Shown here: in pieces, positions 1-10,599 of the stretch
How the letters are laid out: the number at the start of each line of letters is the position of its first letter
Position numbering within the stretch: the stretch's first letter is position 1
Assembly: GCA_020247395.1 (NCBI GenBank)
Contig: JADCJC010000038.1
Span: forward strand, 1-64,000
Source of the DNA: Rhodocyclaceae bacterium
GTDB lineage: Bacteria > Pseudomonadota > Gammaproteobacteria > Burkholderiales > Usitatibacteraceae
Length of the DNA stretch: 64,000 nucleotides
Direction: 5' to 3'
Translations under genes and position numbers: made by a program
The notes under the pieces: generated by a model
Database searches by the model: none
Told to the model about the DNA's origin: nothing
Seen by the model: the letters and a program-made list of their open reading frames with translations, nothing else

Positions 1-579
1 ACAGAGCGTTTGGTTCCGCGCGGAGCCATAATTCTTAATGCGGCAGACGCTGGGGAATCGTTATTCGCCATCACGGCTGGGCGGGTCAAAGTTTTTATTG
101 GCGATGAGGATGGGCGCGAAATCACAGTGAAGATGCTGGGGCCGGGCGATTTCTTTGGCGAGATGTCGCTGATCGACCAAGAGCCGCGATCCGCTTCAGT
201 GTCGGCGGTGGAAGCCACGACGCTTAAGATTTTGTCTTATCAGGCATTTCGTGATTGCCTCATCCGATTTCCCGGGATTGGCATCGCCGTGATGACCGAA
301 TTGGCGAAACGCCTGCGCGACGCAGATCGGAAGATATTCAACCTTGCCTTGATGGATGTCTACGGTCGCGTGGCAAGTATCTTGCTAGAACTCGCCACTA
401 GTAGCGACGGAAGGTTGGTTGTCGGCGAAAGGTTATCGCAGCAAGAGATCGCCAATATGGTTGGCGCGTCTCGCGAGATGGTGAATCGAATTCTCAAGGA
501 CCTGTCTGATCGTGGCTACATTTCGGTCGAAGCCAAACAGATCACTATCCATAACAATCGCCTGCCGCCGGGCTTTTGA
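1..579 (+). CDS. Crp/Fnr-family transcriptional regulator, 5'-truncated by window edge
   Basis: The reading frame is open to base 1, so the N-terminus lies outside the window; the TTG at base 10 is not a credible start. What remains is most of a cyclic-nucleotide-binding beta-roll (ESLFAITAGRVKVF, then PGDFFGEMSLID), the long dimerisation helix, and a C-terminal winged helix with the recognition segment SQQEIANMVGASREMVNRIL. This is the normal Crp/Fnr order. GEMSLID followed by PRSASV matches the phosphate-binding cassette of cAMP-type members, so cAMP or a similar nucleotide is a plausible effector, by family knowledge only. No Fe-S cysteines of the Fnr type are visible. It lies about 250 bp upstream of ftsK, which has its own promoter. 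Confidence 0.93.
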   Translation, partial: TERLVPRGAIILNAADAGESLFAITAGRVKVFIGDEDGREITVKMLGPGDFFGEMSLIDQEPRSASVSAVEATTLKILSYQAFRDCLIRFPGIGIAVMTELAKRLRDADRKIFNLALMDVYGRVASILLELATSSDGRLVVGERLSQQEIANMVGASREMVNRILKDLSDRGYISVEAKQITIHNNRLPPGF

Positions 580-793
580 CGGCGTGGGTCGGCAAGGGTA
601 CGCGAATGCCGCACGTAACAAGCCGTGTTGGCCAACTGCGTGTGGGTAACGGCGCGTGATTGGCAAATACGGCGCCGTCCCGTTGCCGCGCGCGAATGCG
701 CAGCCCGCATCCTCTACGAACGAGAAAAGGCCCAAGTTGGTTTGTCAATGGTCGAGAGGCAACGCCCTTCGATGCAACTGGCATCCCATGAAA

Positions 794-823
794 TTTTCAT
801 GGCTAGGTATGCCCCCTTATAAT
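794..823 (+). promoter_or_regulatory. sigma70-like promoter of ftsK
   Basis: A perfect -10 hexamer TATAAT (818-823) lies 18 bp downstream of TTTTCA (794-799, 4 of 6 matches to TTGACA). Its distance to the ftsK ATG at 832 is only 8 nt, so the transcript would start at or just before the start codon and be nearly leaderless. No Shine-Dalgarno sequence precedes the ATG, which agrees. Confidence 0.55.
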
Positions 824-831
824 CGAGTGCA

Positions 832-3138
832 ATGAGCGCAACCGACAACGATTTTTTTGATCCTACCGCGCCCGCGCCCCAGGTCGCCACGCCAGAGGCA
901 ACGCGGATTTCCCGACTGCTGCGTGAAGCTGGTTGGATCCTGTTTCTTGCCTTATCGGCCTACTTAGCGCTGATTTTTGCCACCCACTCTGCGACCGATG
1001 CCGGCTACTTTTTTTCCGGAACAGGGGCTGCAGTCGGGAATAAGGGCGGCGTGACCGGTGCGTGGCTGTCGGACTTGCTGCTCGGCTTGTTTGGCTTGTC
1101 AGCCTGGTGGTGGGTGGTTCTAGCCGTCTACGGCGTGACACGTTTGTTCGGTCGCGTTGAAACCTCGCGCCTGTTTCACCGCCGCAATATCGTAATTGCC
1201 CTGATCGGCTTCTTGATTTTGCTGGTTGCGTCGTCGTCGCTGGAAGCGCTACGCCTCCACTCTATCAAGGCAGTATTGCCCAACGGTGCGGGCGGGGTTG
1301 TTGGTGGATTGCTGGCCGGGGTGATTGAAAAGGGGCTCGGCTTTGTCGGTGGCACCGTATTGTTGCTGGCCCTTTGCGCCGGATCGTTATCGGTGTTTTC
1401 CGGACTGTCGTGGATTCGCTTGGCCGAACGTGTGGGTACTGGTGTTGAGTGGGTGGTTGTTGCGCTCAAGGGAAAATTTGAAGAAAAGCGCGACCGCAAC
1501 GTAGGTGAACAGGCGGTAGTGCAGCGCGAAGAAAAAGTTGAAGAGATGCGTCGCGTGATTGAGGACCATCCGCCGATCCGTATCGAGCCGACGGTGGTCG
1601 AGATCCCGCAGTCGGAGCGCGTCAATAAAGAAAAACAAGCGCCCTTGTTCTCTGACATGCCCGATTCGCCGCTACCGACGATTGGCCTATTAGACGCGCC
1701 CGAGGCGACCATCGAACGGCCGTCTGCGGAGACGCTCGAATTTACGTCGCGCTTAATCGAACGCAAGCTGATGGATTTCAACGTGAGTGTGCAGGTTGTT
1801 GCAGCCTATCCCGGTCCGGTGATCACACGTTACGAAATCCAGCCTGCGGTTGGGGTGAAGGGCTCCACGGTCGTCAATCTCGCACGTGATCTTGCGCGCG
1901 CCTTATCGGTGACCTCAATTCGCATTGTTGAAACCATCACCGGCACGTCCCATATGGGGCTCGAAATCCCGAATCCGAAGCGTGAAATTGTGCGGCTTTC
2001 AGAGATTTTGGCGTCAGCTGTTTATGCAGACATGAATTCCAAGCTTGCCATTGTGATGGGCAAGGATATTGCCGGCCGACCGGTCGTGGCAGACCTTGCC
2101 AAAATGCCGCATGTGTTGGTTGCGGGCACCACTGGATCAGGCAAATCGGTTGCCATCAATGCGATGATTTTGTCGCTGGTCTACAAATCTACGGCCAACG
2201 AAGTTCGGCTGATTTTGATCGACCCTAAGATGTTGGAGTTATCGGTTTACGAAGGTATTCCGCACCTGTTAGCACCGGTCGTCACGGACATGAAGCACGC
2301 CGGGCACGCACTAAGCTGGTGTGTGGCCGAGATGGACCGCCGTTACAAACTGATGAGTGCGGTTGGTGTGCGAAACCTCGCCGGGTTCAACGCCAAGGTC
2401 AAGGAAGCAAAGGACAAGGGCGCACCGATTCCGCATCCGTTTTCACTGACACCGGACACATCCGAACCACTCGAAGCCTTGCCGCTTATCGTGGTCGTAA
2501 TCGATGAATTGGCCGACATGATGATGGTTGTTGGCAAGAAGGTCGAAGAATTGATCGCCCGCCTCGCACAAAAAGCGCGCGCATCCGGTATTCACTTGGT
2601 ACTCGCCACTCAGCGCCCGAGTGTTGACGTCATCACCGGCCTCATCAAGGCCAACGTTCCCACGCGTGTCGCCTTCCAAGTCTCGTCGAAAATTGATTCA
2701 CGCACGATTCTTGACCAGCAAGGGGCAGAAGCGTTACTCGGTCAGGGTGACATGTTGTACCTACCGCCAGGCAGTGGCGTACCGCAACGGGTACACGGTG
2801 CCTTTGTCGGCGACGCCGAGGTGCATCGTGTCGTGCAGCATCTCAAGACGCAAGGAGAACCAGCTTACATTGAAGGTATTCTGGACGCGCCGGAAGAGGC
2901 CCCGACCGACACGATTGGCGGTGTCGGCGAGGGGGGGGAGAAAGATCCACTCTTCGACCAAGCGGTACAAGTCGTCCTGCAGAACAAGCGTGCGTCGATT
3001 TCACTGGTACAGCGGCACTTGCGGATCGGTTACAACCGCGCCGCGCGCCTGTTGGAGGACATGGAGAAAGCCGGGCTGGTCTCGGCGATGGGCGGCAATG
3101 GCAATCGCGATATCTTGGTTCAGGCGCGGACTGAGTAG
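832..3138 (+). CDS. ftsK: DNA translocase FtsK
   Basis: 768 residues. Septum-anchored, ATP-driven DNA pump that clears and resolves chromosome termini at division. Hydrophobic segments between residues about 35 and 195 form the membrane anchor, and a short charged linker (200-300) follows. The motor has Walker [10 protein letters not shown] at 432-440, Walker [11 protein letters not shown] at 553-562 and the [11 protein letters not shown] segment near 593-603. Residues about 703-765 form the winged-helix gamma domain that reads KOPS sites. The linker is far shorter than in E. coli FtsK (1329 aa), giving the SpoIIIE-like size usual in betaproteobacteria. The ATG at 832 sits 8 nt after a TATAAT box. 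lolA follows on the same strand, as in many proteobacteria. Confidence 0.98.
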   Translation: MSATDNDFFDPTAPAPQVATPEATRISRLLREAGWILFLALSAYLALIFATHSATDAGYFFSGTGAAVGNKGGVTGAWLSDLLLGLFGLSAWWWVVLAVYGVTRLFGRVETSRLFHRRNIVIALIGFLILLVASSSLEALRLHSIKAVLPNGAGGVVGGLLAGVIEKGLGFVGGTVLLLALCAGSLSVFSGLSWIRLAERVGTGVEWVVVALKGKFEEKRDRNVGEQAVVQREEKVEEMRRVIEDHPPIRIEPTVVEIPQSERVNKEKQAPLFSDMPDSPLPTIGLLDAPEATIERPSAETLEFTSRLIERKLMDFNVSVQVVAAYPGPVITRYEIQPAVGVKGSTVVNLARDLARALSVTSIRIVETITGTSHMGLEIPNPKREIVRLSEILASAVYADMNSKLAIVMGKDIAGRPVVADLAKMPHVLVAGTTGSGKSVAINAMILSLVYKSTANEVRLILIDPKMLELSVYEGIPHLLAPVVTDMKHAGHALSWCVAEMDRRYKLMSAVGVRNLAGFNAKVKEAKDKGAPIPHPFSLTPDTSEPLEALPLIVVVIDELADMMMVVGKKVEELIARLAQKARASGIHLVLATQRPSVDVITGLIKANVPTRVAFQVSSKIDSRTILDQQGAEALLGQGDMLYLPPGSGVPQRVHGAFVGDAEVHRVVQHLKTQGEPAYIEGILDAPEEAPTDTIGGVGEGGEKDPLFDQAVQVVLQNKRASISLVQRHLRIGYNRAARLLEDMEKAGLVSAMGGNGNRDILVQARTE

Positions 3139-3252
3139 GTCGGTGGCACGGCTGTTCCCCTCCTAGTCGGCTAAATGCACAGCGCAGACGTTGGATCTTA
3201 TTGCCGTGTTACCGCAGATGAATGCAGATAAGTCCAGAGGTTTGCTAACAAG

Positions 3253-3945
3253 ATGATGGATATTGAACCACTACAAACACCGGCCGCTGGAGCGCAACGT
3301 TTGCTTGCATCGATCTATGTTTATCTGCACTCATCCGCAGTTAGGTTGTTTGCGATTGTCGTTCTGCTGCTGCCGGTATCGGCCGGTGCGCAGAACGCGA
3401 TCGATCAATTCCGGGCGTTTGTGCAATCGACCAAATCCGGTCGTGCCGACTTTTCCCAGGTTGTCACCGATGCCCGGGGTAAGGCCGGTGCAGTAGCGGC
3501 GGGCACGCTGCAATTTGAGCGGCCGGGCAAGTTTCGCTGGGTTTACGAAAAGCCCGCCCAAACCATTGTTGGCGATGGTAAGAGGGTTTGGTTTTATGAT
3601 CAGGATTTGAATCAAGTCAATGTTAGACCACTTGAGGCGGCGTTCTCGTCGACCCCTGCGGCACTGCTCGCCGGTCGCGCGGAAATCGACGCGGCCTTCA
3701 CGCTAGTTGCCGGGGCAGAGTCGGAGGGCATGGCTTGGGTAATTGCAGAACCAAAGACCAAAGACGCGGGCATCGAAAAGATCCGGCTCGGATTTCAGAG
3801 CACGGATTTACGCGTGATGGAGTTAGCTGACGCATTCGGCAACAAGACGCGAATCATCTTGTCAAAGTTTGAGCGCAATCCACGCCTCGACACCAGGCAG
3901 TTCACCTTTGTGCCACCCAAAGGTGCTGACGTGGTTGGCGAATAA
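3253..3945 (+). CDS. lolA: Outer-membrane lipoprotein carrier protein LolA
   Basis: 230 residues. Periplasmic chaperone that takes lipoproteins from LolCDE and hands them to LolB at the outer membrane. A signal peptide is visible (hydrophobic core about 32-42, AGA|Q cleavage near residue 46), with a rather long N-terminal extension before the core. The mature part carries the LolA signature: [18 protein letters not shown], then [18 protein letters not shown] and [15 protein letters not shown], with the aromatic and hydrophobic residues of the lipid-binding cup. The ftsK-lolA neighbourhood is conserved in beta- and gammaproteobacteria and supports the call. Another start just downstream is possible. 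Confidence 0.95.
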   Translation: MMDIEPLQTPAAGAQRLLASIYVYLHSSAVRLFAIVVLLLPVSAGAQNAIDQFRAFVQSTKSGRADFSQVVTDARGKAGAVAAGTLQFERPGKFRWVYEKPAQTIVGDGKRVWFYDQDLNQVNVRPLEAAFSSTPAALLAGRAEIDAAFTLVAGAESEGMAWVIAEPKTKDAGIEKIRLGFQSTDLRVMELADAFGNKTRIILSKFERNPRLDTRQFTFVPPKGADVVGE

Positions 3946-4033
3946 GGCGGCTTTGCATCGCCCCAAACAAGGGCTCTCACAAGGAAAGCAGGACGAGCGT
4001 GGCATAATTTCAGATTATCCAAAAACAAAATTC

Positions 4034-4777
4034 ATGCGTATCCTCCTCTCGAACGACGACGGCTATTTCGCTCCTGGATTGGCGGCCCTCTACGCTGCAC
4101 TTGCCCCTCTCGCAGAAATCACCGTCGTTGCGCCCGAGCGTGACAAAAGTGGTGCCTCAAACTCACTCACGCTCGATCGTCCTTTATCGATGCGTAAAGC
4201 GCCGAATGGCTTTTTCTTTCTGAACGGCACACCGACCGACTGTGTTCATATGGCCGTGACCGGCATGCTGGACTTTGTGCCGGATATGGTGGTGTCGGGC
4301 ATCAACCACGGCTCGAATATGGGTGACGACACGATATACAGTGGAACGGTTGCCGCTGCCACCGAGGGTTTCTTGCTGGGTGTTCCGTCTATTGCCGTTT
4401 CCATGGTCGCACGCGACTCGAAAAATTTTGAAACAGCCGGGTGGGTCGCGGCCGAGCTGGTCAAACGCCACCAGCAACAGCCAATCTCGGTGCCGTCATT
4501 GTTGAATGTGAACGTGCCCGACCTTCCGCGAGATCAGTTAAGGGGGTTTGAAGTCACCCGCTTGGGTAAGCGCCACAAGGCGGAGCCGTCGGTAAAGGCC
4601 TTGAACCCGCGCGGCGAGACGGTCTATTGGATAGGTGCCGCCGGCGGCGCGGCCGACGCCGGCCCAGGCACCGACTTCTATGCCACCGAACATAAGCGCG
4701 TTTCTGTCACCCCATTACAAATTGATCTGACCAACTACCCGCAGATGAAGTCGCTTGCCGAATGGATGGCAACCTAA
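4034..4777 (+). CDS. surE: 5'/3'-nucleotidase SurE
   Basis: 247 residues. Metal-dependent nucleoside monophosphate phosphatase of stationary-phase stress survival. The start chosen is ATG 4034, giving the typical N-terminus [15 protein letters not shown], whose adjacent Asp pair binds metal; the open frame extends 55 codons further up, but that stretch overlaps lolA and lacks similarity. [22 protein letters not shown] is the second family signature, with the metal-binding Asn and the phosphate-binding loop. The 3' end overlaps or abuts pcm, forming the classical surE-pcm-nlpD block. Confidence 0.97.
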   Translation: MRILLSNDDGYFAPGLAALYAALAPLAEITVVAPERDKSGASNSLTLDRPLSMRKAPNGFFFLNGTPTDCVHMAVTGMLDFVPDMVVSGINHGSNMGDDTIYSGTVAAATEGFLLGVPSIAVSMVARDSKNFETAGWVAAELVKRHQQQPISVPSLLNVNVPDLPRDQLRGFEVTRLGKRHKAEPSVKALNPRGETVYWIGAAGGAADAGPGTDFYATEHKRVSVTPLQIDLTNYPQMKSLAEWMAT

Positions 4778-5475
4778 CGATGGCGGGAGACAGCAACTCG
4801 GGCAAACGGAGCGCAGCACGCTTTTCCGGTAGCGGGATGACGTCGGATCGCACTCGGACTCGGATGATTGACGCGTTGCGTCAACGCGGTGTTAAGAATG
4901 AAAAAGTATTGTCGGTGATGGCGGAAGTGCCTCGCCACGTCTTTATTGAAGAGGCGTTGCGAGAGCGCGCTTATGAGCCTGATAAGGCGCTGCCAATCGG
5001 TTTTGGACAAACCATATCGACGCCGGAGATTGTTGCCATCATGACCGAGCTGGTTTGTGAGCGGCCGCTGGGCGTGCCGAAGAAAGTGCTCGAAATTGGT
5101 ACCGGTTGTGGCTACCAGACGGCCATTCTCGGCAAATTGGCCAAGGACGTATATACGGTGGAGCGCATCGCACCGTTGATGGACAAAGCACGGCGCACGT
5201 TGCGCGATCTGCGTTACTACAATGTGATCTTCAAACACGCTGACGGTCACTTTGGGTACGCCGATGCCGGGCCGTATGATGCCATCGTCATGACTGCCGC
5301 CGCCTCGCACGTTCCTCAAGAATTGACCGCTCAGCTGGCGGTAGGCGGGAGAATGGTCCTGCCGGTTGGCGTGGATCAACAGCAACTGTTTGTGATTGAC
5401 CGCACCGAAAACGAATTTCTCCAGCGCGTCGTCCATGATGTGCGTTTTGTACCACTTGTGCCTGGAATTGCCTGA
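4762..5475 (+). CDS. pcm: Protein-L-isoaspartate O-methyltransferase
   Basis: 237 residues from ATG 4762, which overlaps the surE 3' end by 16 bp. ATG 4780, just past the surE stop, is an equally possible start and would remove six residues. The enzyme methylates isoaspartyl residues with S-adenosylmethionine to begin repair of aged proteins. Signatures seen: the [14 protein letters not shown] substrate segment, SAM motif [16 protein letters not shown], acidic motif VYTVERI, and the HADGHFGY post-motif. Its length is close to the usual 208-230 residues plus a short polar N-terminal tail. Translational coupling with surE is likely. Confidence 0.97.
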   Translation: MDGNLTMAGDSNSGKRSAARFSGSGMTSDRTRTRMIDALRQRGVKNEKVLSVMAEVPRHVFIEEALRERAYEPDKALPIGFGQTISTPEIVAIMTELVCERPLGVPKKVLEIGTGCGYQTAILGKLAKDVYTVERIAPLMDKARRTLRDLRYYNVIFKHADGHFGYADAGPYDAIVMTAAASHVPQELTAQLAVGGRMVLPVGVDQQQLFVIDRTENEFLQRVVHDVRFVPLVPGIA

Positions 5476-5480
5476 TCGAT

Positions 5481-6518
5481 ATGTCTAATTTTCCCTCTGC
5501 TACGCGGCTTCTGACTGCTTCACCCCTTGTGCTCCTACTGACGTTGGCGGCCTGTTCGACCAAGACGCCGGCACCGGTCAGTGATAGAGGGGCAGTAGCG
5601 CAACAACCAACTGCGGCCGCCACCCCGCCATCAAGCGCGCCGCAGCCTGCTGAAATCAGGCCGACTGATCTTGGTAAGACACATACAGTTCAAAGAGGCG
5701 ACACCCTCATTGGCGTAGCACTGCAATACGGCTTGGACTATCGCGAATTGGCAGCGTGGAATAACATCGAAAACCCTAACGTGATTAAGCTCGATAGCGT
5801 CTTGCGCCTCACCCCGCCGACAACAGGTGCCACCGGGACGGCTGCTACCAATTTAACGAAAGAGCCGAAACCCGGTGCGCCAGTTGCTACGCCGCTGGCG
5901 CCAGCGTCGTTACCTTTGGCTTCGGGCGAGCGTCCCGCGACAAACTCGGCCACCAGCAAAGTCGAGCCACGTGGCGGCAAGGTGCCTTATACGGATGCCG
6001 CGTATCAACGGCTATCCGCGCAAGTGGCCGCAGCACCCGCACCGACCACCGGCCCGATACCGGCGGCAACCCCAGCCTCGCCAACGGCGGCAACGGGCAC
6101 GGCAGCCCCTGCGACGTCCGCGCCGACAGTCCAGCCTTCGGCCACTGCAGGAGACGATGTCGATTGGGCATGGCCGGTCAAGGGCAAGGTCATGACTACC
6201 TTTACTGAGGCCAACAAGGGGATTGACATCGCCGGCACCAAAGGAACGGCGGTGAACGCCGCCGGCAACGGCAAGGTTATCTACAGTGGTTCGGGATTGC
6301 GCGGTTATGGTCGGCTCGTGATCATCAAACACAATGTCACCTGGTTTTCTGCCTACGCGCACAATGAGAAAATTGTTGTCGCAGAAGGTCAGGAAGTGAA
6401 ACGAGGCCAGAAGATTGCGGAAATGGGTAATTCGGATACGGACCAAGTCAAGTTGCACTTTGAGATCCGCAAAAACGGCAAACCGCTTGACCCCGTTAAG
6501 TTCTTGCCGCCGCAGTAG
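5481..6518 (+). CDS. nlpD: NlpD-type murein hydrolase activator lipoprotein (LysM + degenerate LytM)
   Basis: 345 residues. Signal peptide with lipobox LAAC (Cys near residue 26), so an outer-membrane lipoprotein. A LysM peptidoglycan-binding domain (HTVQRGDTLIGVALQYGL onward, about 68-112) is followed by a long Pro/Ala/Thr linker and a C-terminal M23/LytM domain (about 225-345). The zinc ligands are missing: the first His-x3-Asp is replaced in NKGIDIAGTKG and the HxH motif reads KLHFEI. As in E. coli NlpD, the domain should activate an amidase (AmiC type) rather than cut peptidoglycan. Position after pcm fits. rpoS, often the next gene, does not follow. Confidence 0.95.
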   Translation: MSNFPSATRLLTASPLVLLLTLAACSTKTPAPVSDRGAVAQQPTAAATPPSSAPQPAEIRPTDLGKTHTVQRGDTLIGVALQYGLDYRELAAWNNIENPNVIKLDSVLRLTPPTTGATGTAATNLTKEPKPGAPVATPLAPASLPLASGERPATNSATSKVEPRGGKVPYTDAAYQRLSAQVAAAPAPTTGPIPAATPASPTAATGTAAPATSAPTVQPSATAGDDVDWAWPVKGKVMTTFTEANKGIDIAGTKGTAVNAAGNGKVIYSGSGLRGYGRLVIIKHNVTWFSAYAHNEKIVVAEGQEVKRGQKIAEMGNSDTDQVKLHFEIRKNGKPLDPVKFLPPQ

Positions 6519-6961
6519 TTCGGAGTGCCGATGTTCCGTGTAGTGTGCCGCGATTTTGCCGAAGCACGATCAGCTAAGAACCTCCCAACGGCATTGCAGC
6601 CGCGCCTAGCCTAAGTCGAGACAGATCGTAGTGGCCTGACCATTGCATGATGCCTAGACTGGCTAGGCGAGGCCATTACTGGATCGTTGTTGGCCTGCAG
6701 CGTTGATTCGGCGGCCGCTGCACGTGAGCCGCTCGAAGCTGTTTTTAATTGCAAGGCAATCCTCCCGGAAGCAGTGGAGATGCATTGCTTTCAATCCGTC
6801 CACGGTTTGATAGCAGATGTGCTGGAACCTCGGACTGCTGCCACCAAAATCGGCTGTTCGCTGTCGTTAGCTGCTTCTAGCCATTGATCCAGCCCATCGA
6901 TCCAAGCGCATGCCACTCCGACCACCGCAGTCTCGCGTGCCACCGCGATCAATTGCCAGAC
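6519..6961. other. Non-coding gap at the usual rpoS position
   Basis: 443 bp between nlpD and a convergent gene. I see no rpoS remnant and no convincing coding sequence; a 66-codon frame on the + strand shows no recognisable protein features. The one structured stretch is a nested inverted repeat at 6632-6675: outer arms TGGCC/GGCCA and inner arms GCCTAG (6652-6657)/CTAGGC (6663-6668). There is no T-run, so it is not a clear intrinsic terminator, although it could end both convergent transcripts. Confidence 0.5.
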
Positions 6962-9900
6962 TTAATCTGATACCACCCTCGCGAGATTGTCGTCGGAGTT
7001 GCGATCGATGCGTTTGTTGTACGGATCAACACCCACAAACTTCGGTAACTTGTCTGTGACAAAAGTGACGGTTTGCTTACCGGTCCTCATCACCCGGCGA
7101 TCCATCAACAGCACCGATTCACGCTTGTAGCCTCTTTTGCCAGGCTCCTCGGTAAAGGCACCAACATCGAACGCCTCGTCCAGCGCAGCTTCGGTTTCCT
7201 TGCCGTTGCCGTCGGCGTAGAGTTTCTTTGCTTCGACCGAAAAGCTCACCTCGTACTTACCATCGGCGCGCTTGTTTGCTTTTGCATCTGTTGCCTTCAT
7301 GTCATAGAGCGTGATTTTTTCAAACAGATCGGTGATGAGCTGATCATGCTGGGAGCCCGCCTCTGCACGGAGTAGACGAAGGAAGTCTGTTGTCGCGGCA
7401 TAGGGCGCAGGCTTAAATGCAAACTCGGCGAGAAATTTTTGTAGCGCACGATTGACCACGGCCTCGCCTGCGACTTCCTTCAGCCAATACATGACGAGCG
7501 CGCCTTTGTTGTAGTGAATGTAGTTCTGGTTCTCCACTCGTATCAGGGGTAGCTCCTCAACCACCTCACCGCCGCGAGCGCGCAAATAGCGATCAAGCTC
7601 GGTTTTCAGGAACTTGCGGATCTGCTCGCGGCCATAAAGCTTTTCCATCACCAAGAGCGCGGAATACTGTGCAAATGACTCTGACAGAAGCGTCATGCCC
7701 TGCTTATTCGCGCCGATCACTTGATGCGCCCACCACTGGTGCGCCACCTCATGTGCCGTCACGAAGGTCACCTGATCAATTTTTTCATCGGCTCTCTTCT
7801 CATCAAAATTCTGAATAAAGCCAATACTTTCTGAATACGGCATGGTGCCCGCGAAAGATTGGGCAAAGCCTTCGTAGGCGGGGAACTCCAAAATCCGCGC
7901 TTGCTTGAACTGATACGGCGAGAAGTTATCGTTGAACAGATCAAGCGACGTCTTCATGGCATCCAGCATGCGTTGTACATTATGCTCATGCGCAGGGTGA
8001 TAGTAGACCGCGAGATCAACCTGCTTGCCTGTGCTCGATGTCCACACGTCACGCTTCTGCGCGTATCGCGCGGACTGCATCGAGAAAAAATTCATGATCG
8101 GTGCCTCGGTCTTGGTGAGCAACACGCGGCGTTTGCCCTCAGGACTATCCTTAACAACATCACTAACCATATAGCCTGGCGCCACGGGCGTTTGGTCCGC
8201 ATCGGTACTAACCGTAATTTGCGCATTAACCCAGTCGCTATCCGCGCGCAAGTAATGCCTGTCATTTGCCACCTGGTCCTCTAACTTTGGCGGACGCAAG
8301 TCGGCGGGCAAGTCGTGCTTGCGACGTCTGCTCCGATCTTGGAGGAGCATATCCCGACCGATGCCCAATATTGGTGCGACGGTGAAATTGTCGATAAAGG
8401 TCCCGTTCTCGACGACTCGCGTGAGCGGGCGACTATTCACGAAGCCGCGTTCTTCGAGCCGCGTGGTAAAGCGAATGGTGCGCTTCTCTCCGGGCCGCAT
8501 CGGCGTTGCGAACCGATAGATACGGTAGTCGAACTTCTTGTACTCCTTCTCAGTGCTGGCACCTTCTACGTCGAGCGTTTCCATCTTCAACGGCGCACTC
8601 CAGCGTACGTGTACTGCGGGAAGTGGTTCGCCACTGCGATTTTCGATCACGTAGCTGCCACTGGTGATGACGCGCGCCTGCTTTGGGAAAATTGCGACGT
8701 CGAGAACAACATCGGTAATCTTTGGCTGCGGCAGCTTTTCATACGGCAGTAAGGTTTTCTCATAGTCGGCAAAAAAGCGTTCACGCTCTGGTCCCGTCTC
8801 GTATCGGTTCAGCACGTTTGTGTTGTAGAAGATGAATACCCCGATGCCAACCCACGCAACGCCGGCCGCGCCAATAATCAAACCGGGCCCACCGGGAAGG
8901 CGTGAACGCAGGCGGTGGATTCGAGGGCGCAAGAGCGTCTCCACGCCGCGTCGCCACAGCAAGTGCGTCGCCACTAGCAGCATTAACGCGAACGCGAGCC
9001 AATATCCTTGGAACCACGCACGACCAATCCAGAAACGCCCTAGGCCATTCATGTCCGATAGCGGTACACTGGGCTCGCCGCCGTAGTTGTAGAGATTGTG
9101 TTCGAGGCCAATGGTGTTAAACGTCACGCTCGCCACGACGTAGACCAACATGACCGCCCACCCGACAAACTTGTGTGGCGCCAGCGCTTGCACGAAGATT
9201 GCGAGTACTGCCAGCAGAAAAGCCGAGATGAGTCCGGGCAGGATGAACCACAAGAGGTATGCCTGTAGCTGTAAATGCGTGTAACCATAAAAGAGCTGAA
9301 AAAGAATGGCGCTCAGCGCAGCCACGGCCAAGCTCGCCAGTAAAACCAGCGTGATCGCTAACACCTTCGGAATGACAAATGCCCAGTCCGGCGCAGCAGT
9401 GGCATCGACAATCTCATGAATACGCCGCTCGCGATCACGCCACACCAGTTCCCCGGCATAGTAAATTGCGATGATGAGCGGGACGATAGTGAATGCGCCC
9501 TGTAAGCTTTCGATCATCGCGCGAGTAACTGGAAAGTAATTCACGCCATCCCGCTCGACGACAAAATTCATGCTGCCGAGTGCGTTGAATACACCAATTG
9601 CCAGAAGCACAAAGAATGCGGGGCTTTTGAAGACGAAACCCATATCAAAGCGCGTTAAGGCCATCAATTGCTGCCAAGGTGTGCTGCCAGACGCGTCGGT
9701 TGTTGCGAGCGGCCTAGCGATAGGAGGGGTATCTGCTGTTGCTGTTCGCTCTTCCTGCACAGCCGCTGTTTTCTCTCTTACTTTGGCCCCTTTCAGCTCA
9801 AATCGGAACATCGCATAGGCCAGCCCGAACAGGGCGAGTCCGACCGATAGCCAAATCACGCGGTTGTAGAGGATCAAGCCGGACAACGATGGAAGCATCG

Positions 9901-10585
9901 TGTTACGGTCGGAAGCCGTCCAATACTTGGTCGCCTGTTGCAATGCACCGAGCCCGAATGGATCAGATAGTGCTGAGATAGCATCGAATGACGAATCGCG
10001 CAGCAGCAACCGTGTTGTGATAAATAGGACGAGAAAGGCTACCACCGCGACGTACGTCCACATCATCGAACGCGTAGCGGTGGCAACCGCAAAGAACCCT
10101 GCACTCATCACCATGATCGTCGGCAGGCTAAACACAAAAAACGCATACAGGTAGTGCGTCAATACGAATGGGCCAACTTTTTCCGCATCCAACCATGGCA
10201 TCCAAGACCCGATGAGCATGCCTAACGGGACACTCGCCATGACAAACATGGCCACGATTAACGCCCCGCTGAAGCGGCCGACGAGATAGTCAAACTTTGA
10301 TACTCGCGTCGCGCGGACAATCGGCGCGAACCGAGTTTCATCATCGCGAATGACAACGTTGGCAACGAACGCAGTCACAACAAAAAGCGCGAAGACATTT
10401 AAGAGGCCAAGCGTTTGTAACAGCGCATATGGCGAATTGACATTAACGTTACCGCGTCCGCCAATCTGCACCTGGTCTATTGTTACAGAGGCAAATGTCA
10501 GCAGGAAGAACAATACAAAGCCCACCACAAACAGCGGTGAGCGCAATTGATAACGCATCTCGAAAGCGGCGATTTTGGTTAACAC
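6962..10585 (-). CDS. ABC-2 permease fused to M1-family zinc aminopeptidase
   Basis: 1207 residues from a GTG start with a good AAGGAA ribosome site 8 nt upstream. The N-terminal half holds two sets of hydrophobic helices of the ABC-2 permease type (about 15-265 and 310-585, split by a charged loop near 275-300). The C-terminal half is a gluzincin of the M1 aminopeptidase type: HEVAHQWWAHQ near residues 941-951 supplies the HExxH zinc site and SESFAQYSALL, about 20 residues on, the third ligand Glu. The protease part should face the periplasm. The ATPase gene directly upstream (14-bp gap) completes the transporter. Such fusions occur in Xanthomonadales and Bacteroidetes but the substrate is unknown. 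Confidence 0.93.
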   Translation of the reverse strand: MLTKIAAFEMRYQLRSPLFVVGFVLFFLLTFASVTIDQVQIGGRGNVNVNSPYALLQTLGLLNVFALFVVTAFVANVVIRDDETRFAPIVRATRVSKFDYLVGRFSGALIVAMFVMASVPLGMLIGSWMPWLDAEKVGPFVLTHYLYAFFVFSLPTIMVMSAGFFAVATATRSMMWTYVAVVAFLVLFITTRLLLRDSSFDAISALSDPFGLGALQQATKYWTASDRNTMLPSLSGLILYNRVIWLSVGLALFGLAYAMFRFELKGAKVREKTAAVQEERTATADTPPIARPLATTDASGSTPWQQLMALTRFDMGFVFKSPAFFVLLAIGVFNALGSMNFVVERDGVNYFPVTRAMIESLQGAFTIVPLIIAIYYAGELVWRDRERRIHEIVDATAAPDWAFVIPKVLAITLVLLASLAVAALSAILFQLFYGYTHLQLQAYLLWFILPGLISAFLLAVLAIFVQALAPHKFVGWAVMLVYVVASVTFNTIGLEHNLYNYGGEPSVPLSDMNGLGRFWIGRAWFQGYWLAFALMLLVATHLLWRRGVETLLRPRIHRLRSRLPGGPGLIIGAAGVAWVGIGVFIFYNTNVLNRYETGPERERFFADYEKTLLPYEKLPQPKITDVVLDVAIFPKQARVITSGSYVIENRSGEPLPAVHVRWSAPLKMETLDVEGASTEKEYKKFDYRIYRFATPMRPGEKRTIRFTTRLEERGFVNSRPLTRVVENGTFIDNFTVAPILGIGRDMLLQDRSRRRKHDLPADLRPPKLEDQVANDRHYLRADSDWVNAQITVSTDADQTPVAPGYMVSDVVKDSPEGKRRVLLTKTEAPIMNFFSMQSARYAQKRDVWTSSTGKQVDLAVYYHPAHEHNVQRMLDAMKTSLDLFNDNFSPYQFKQARILEFPAYEGFAQSFAGTMPYSESIGFIQNFDEKRADEKIDQVTFVTAHEVAHQWWAHQVIGANKQGMTLLSESFAQYSALLVMEKLYGREQIRKFLKTELDRYLRARGGEVVEELPLIRVENQNYIHYNKGALVMYWLKEVAGEAVVNRALQKFLAEFAFKPAPYAATTDFLRLLRAEAGSQHDQLITDLFEKITLYDMKATDAKANKRADGKYEVSFSVEAKKLYADGNGKETEAALDEAFDVGAFTEEPGKRGYKRESVLLMDRRVMRTGKQTVTFVTDKLPKFVGVDPYNKRIDRNSDDNLARVVSD

Positions 10586-10599
10586 GGTCGAAATTCCTT

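Noticed and set aside
10-579. TTG at base 10 as a true start of the Crp/Fnr gene
   Set aside because: The frame is open to the left edge and the beta-roll would be cut; the gene is truncated by the window.
625-822. 65-codon frame between the Crp/Fnr gene and ftsK
   Set aside because: It covers the ftsK promoter and has no protein features.
1176-1781. 201-codon minus-strand frame inside ftsK
   Set aside because: Serine-, threonine- and proline-rich shadow of the ftsK membrane and linker region.
4774-5436. 220-codon minus-strand frame over pcm
   Set aside because: It is fully covered by a well-recognised gene and shows no signatures of its own.
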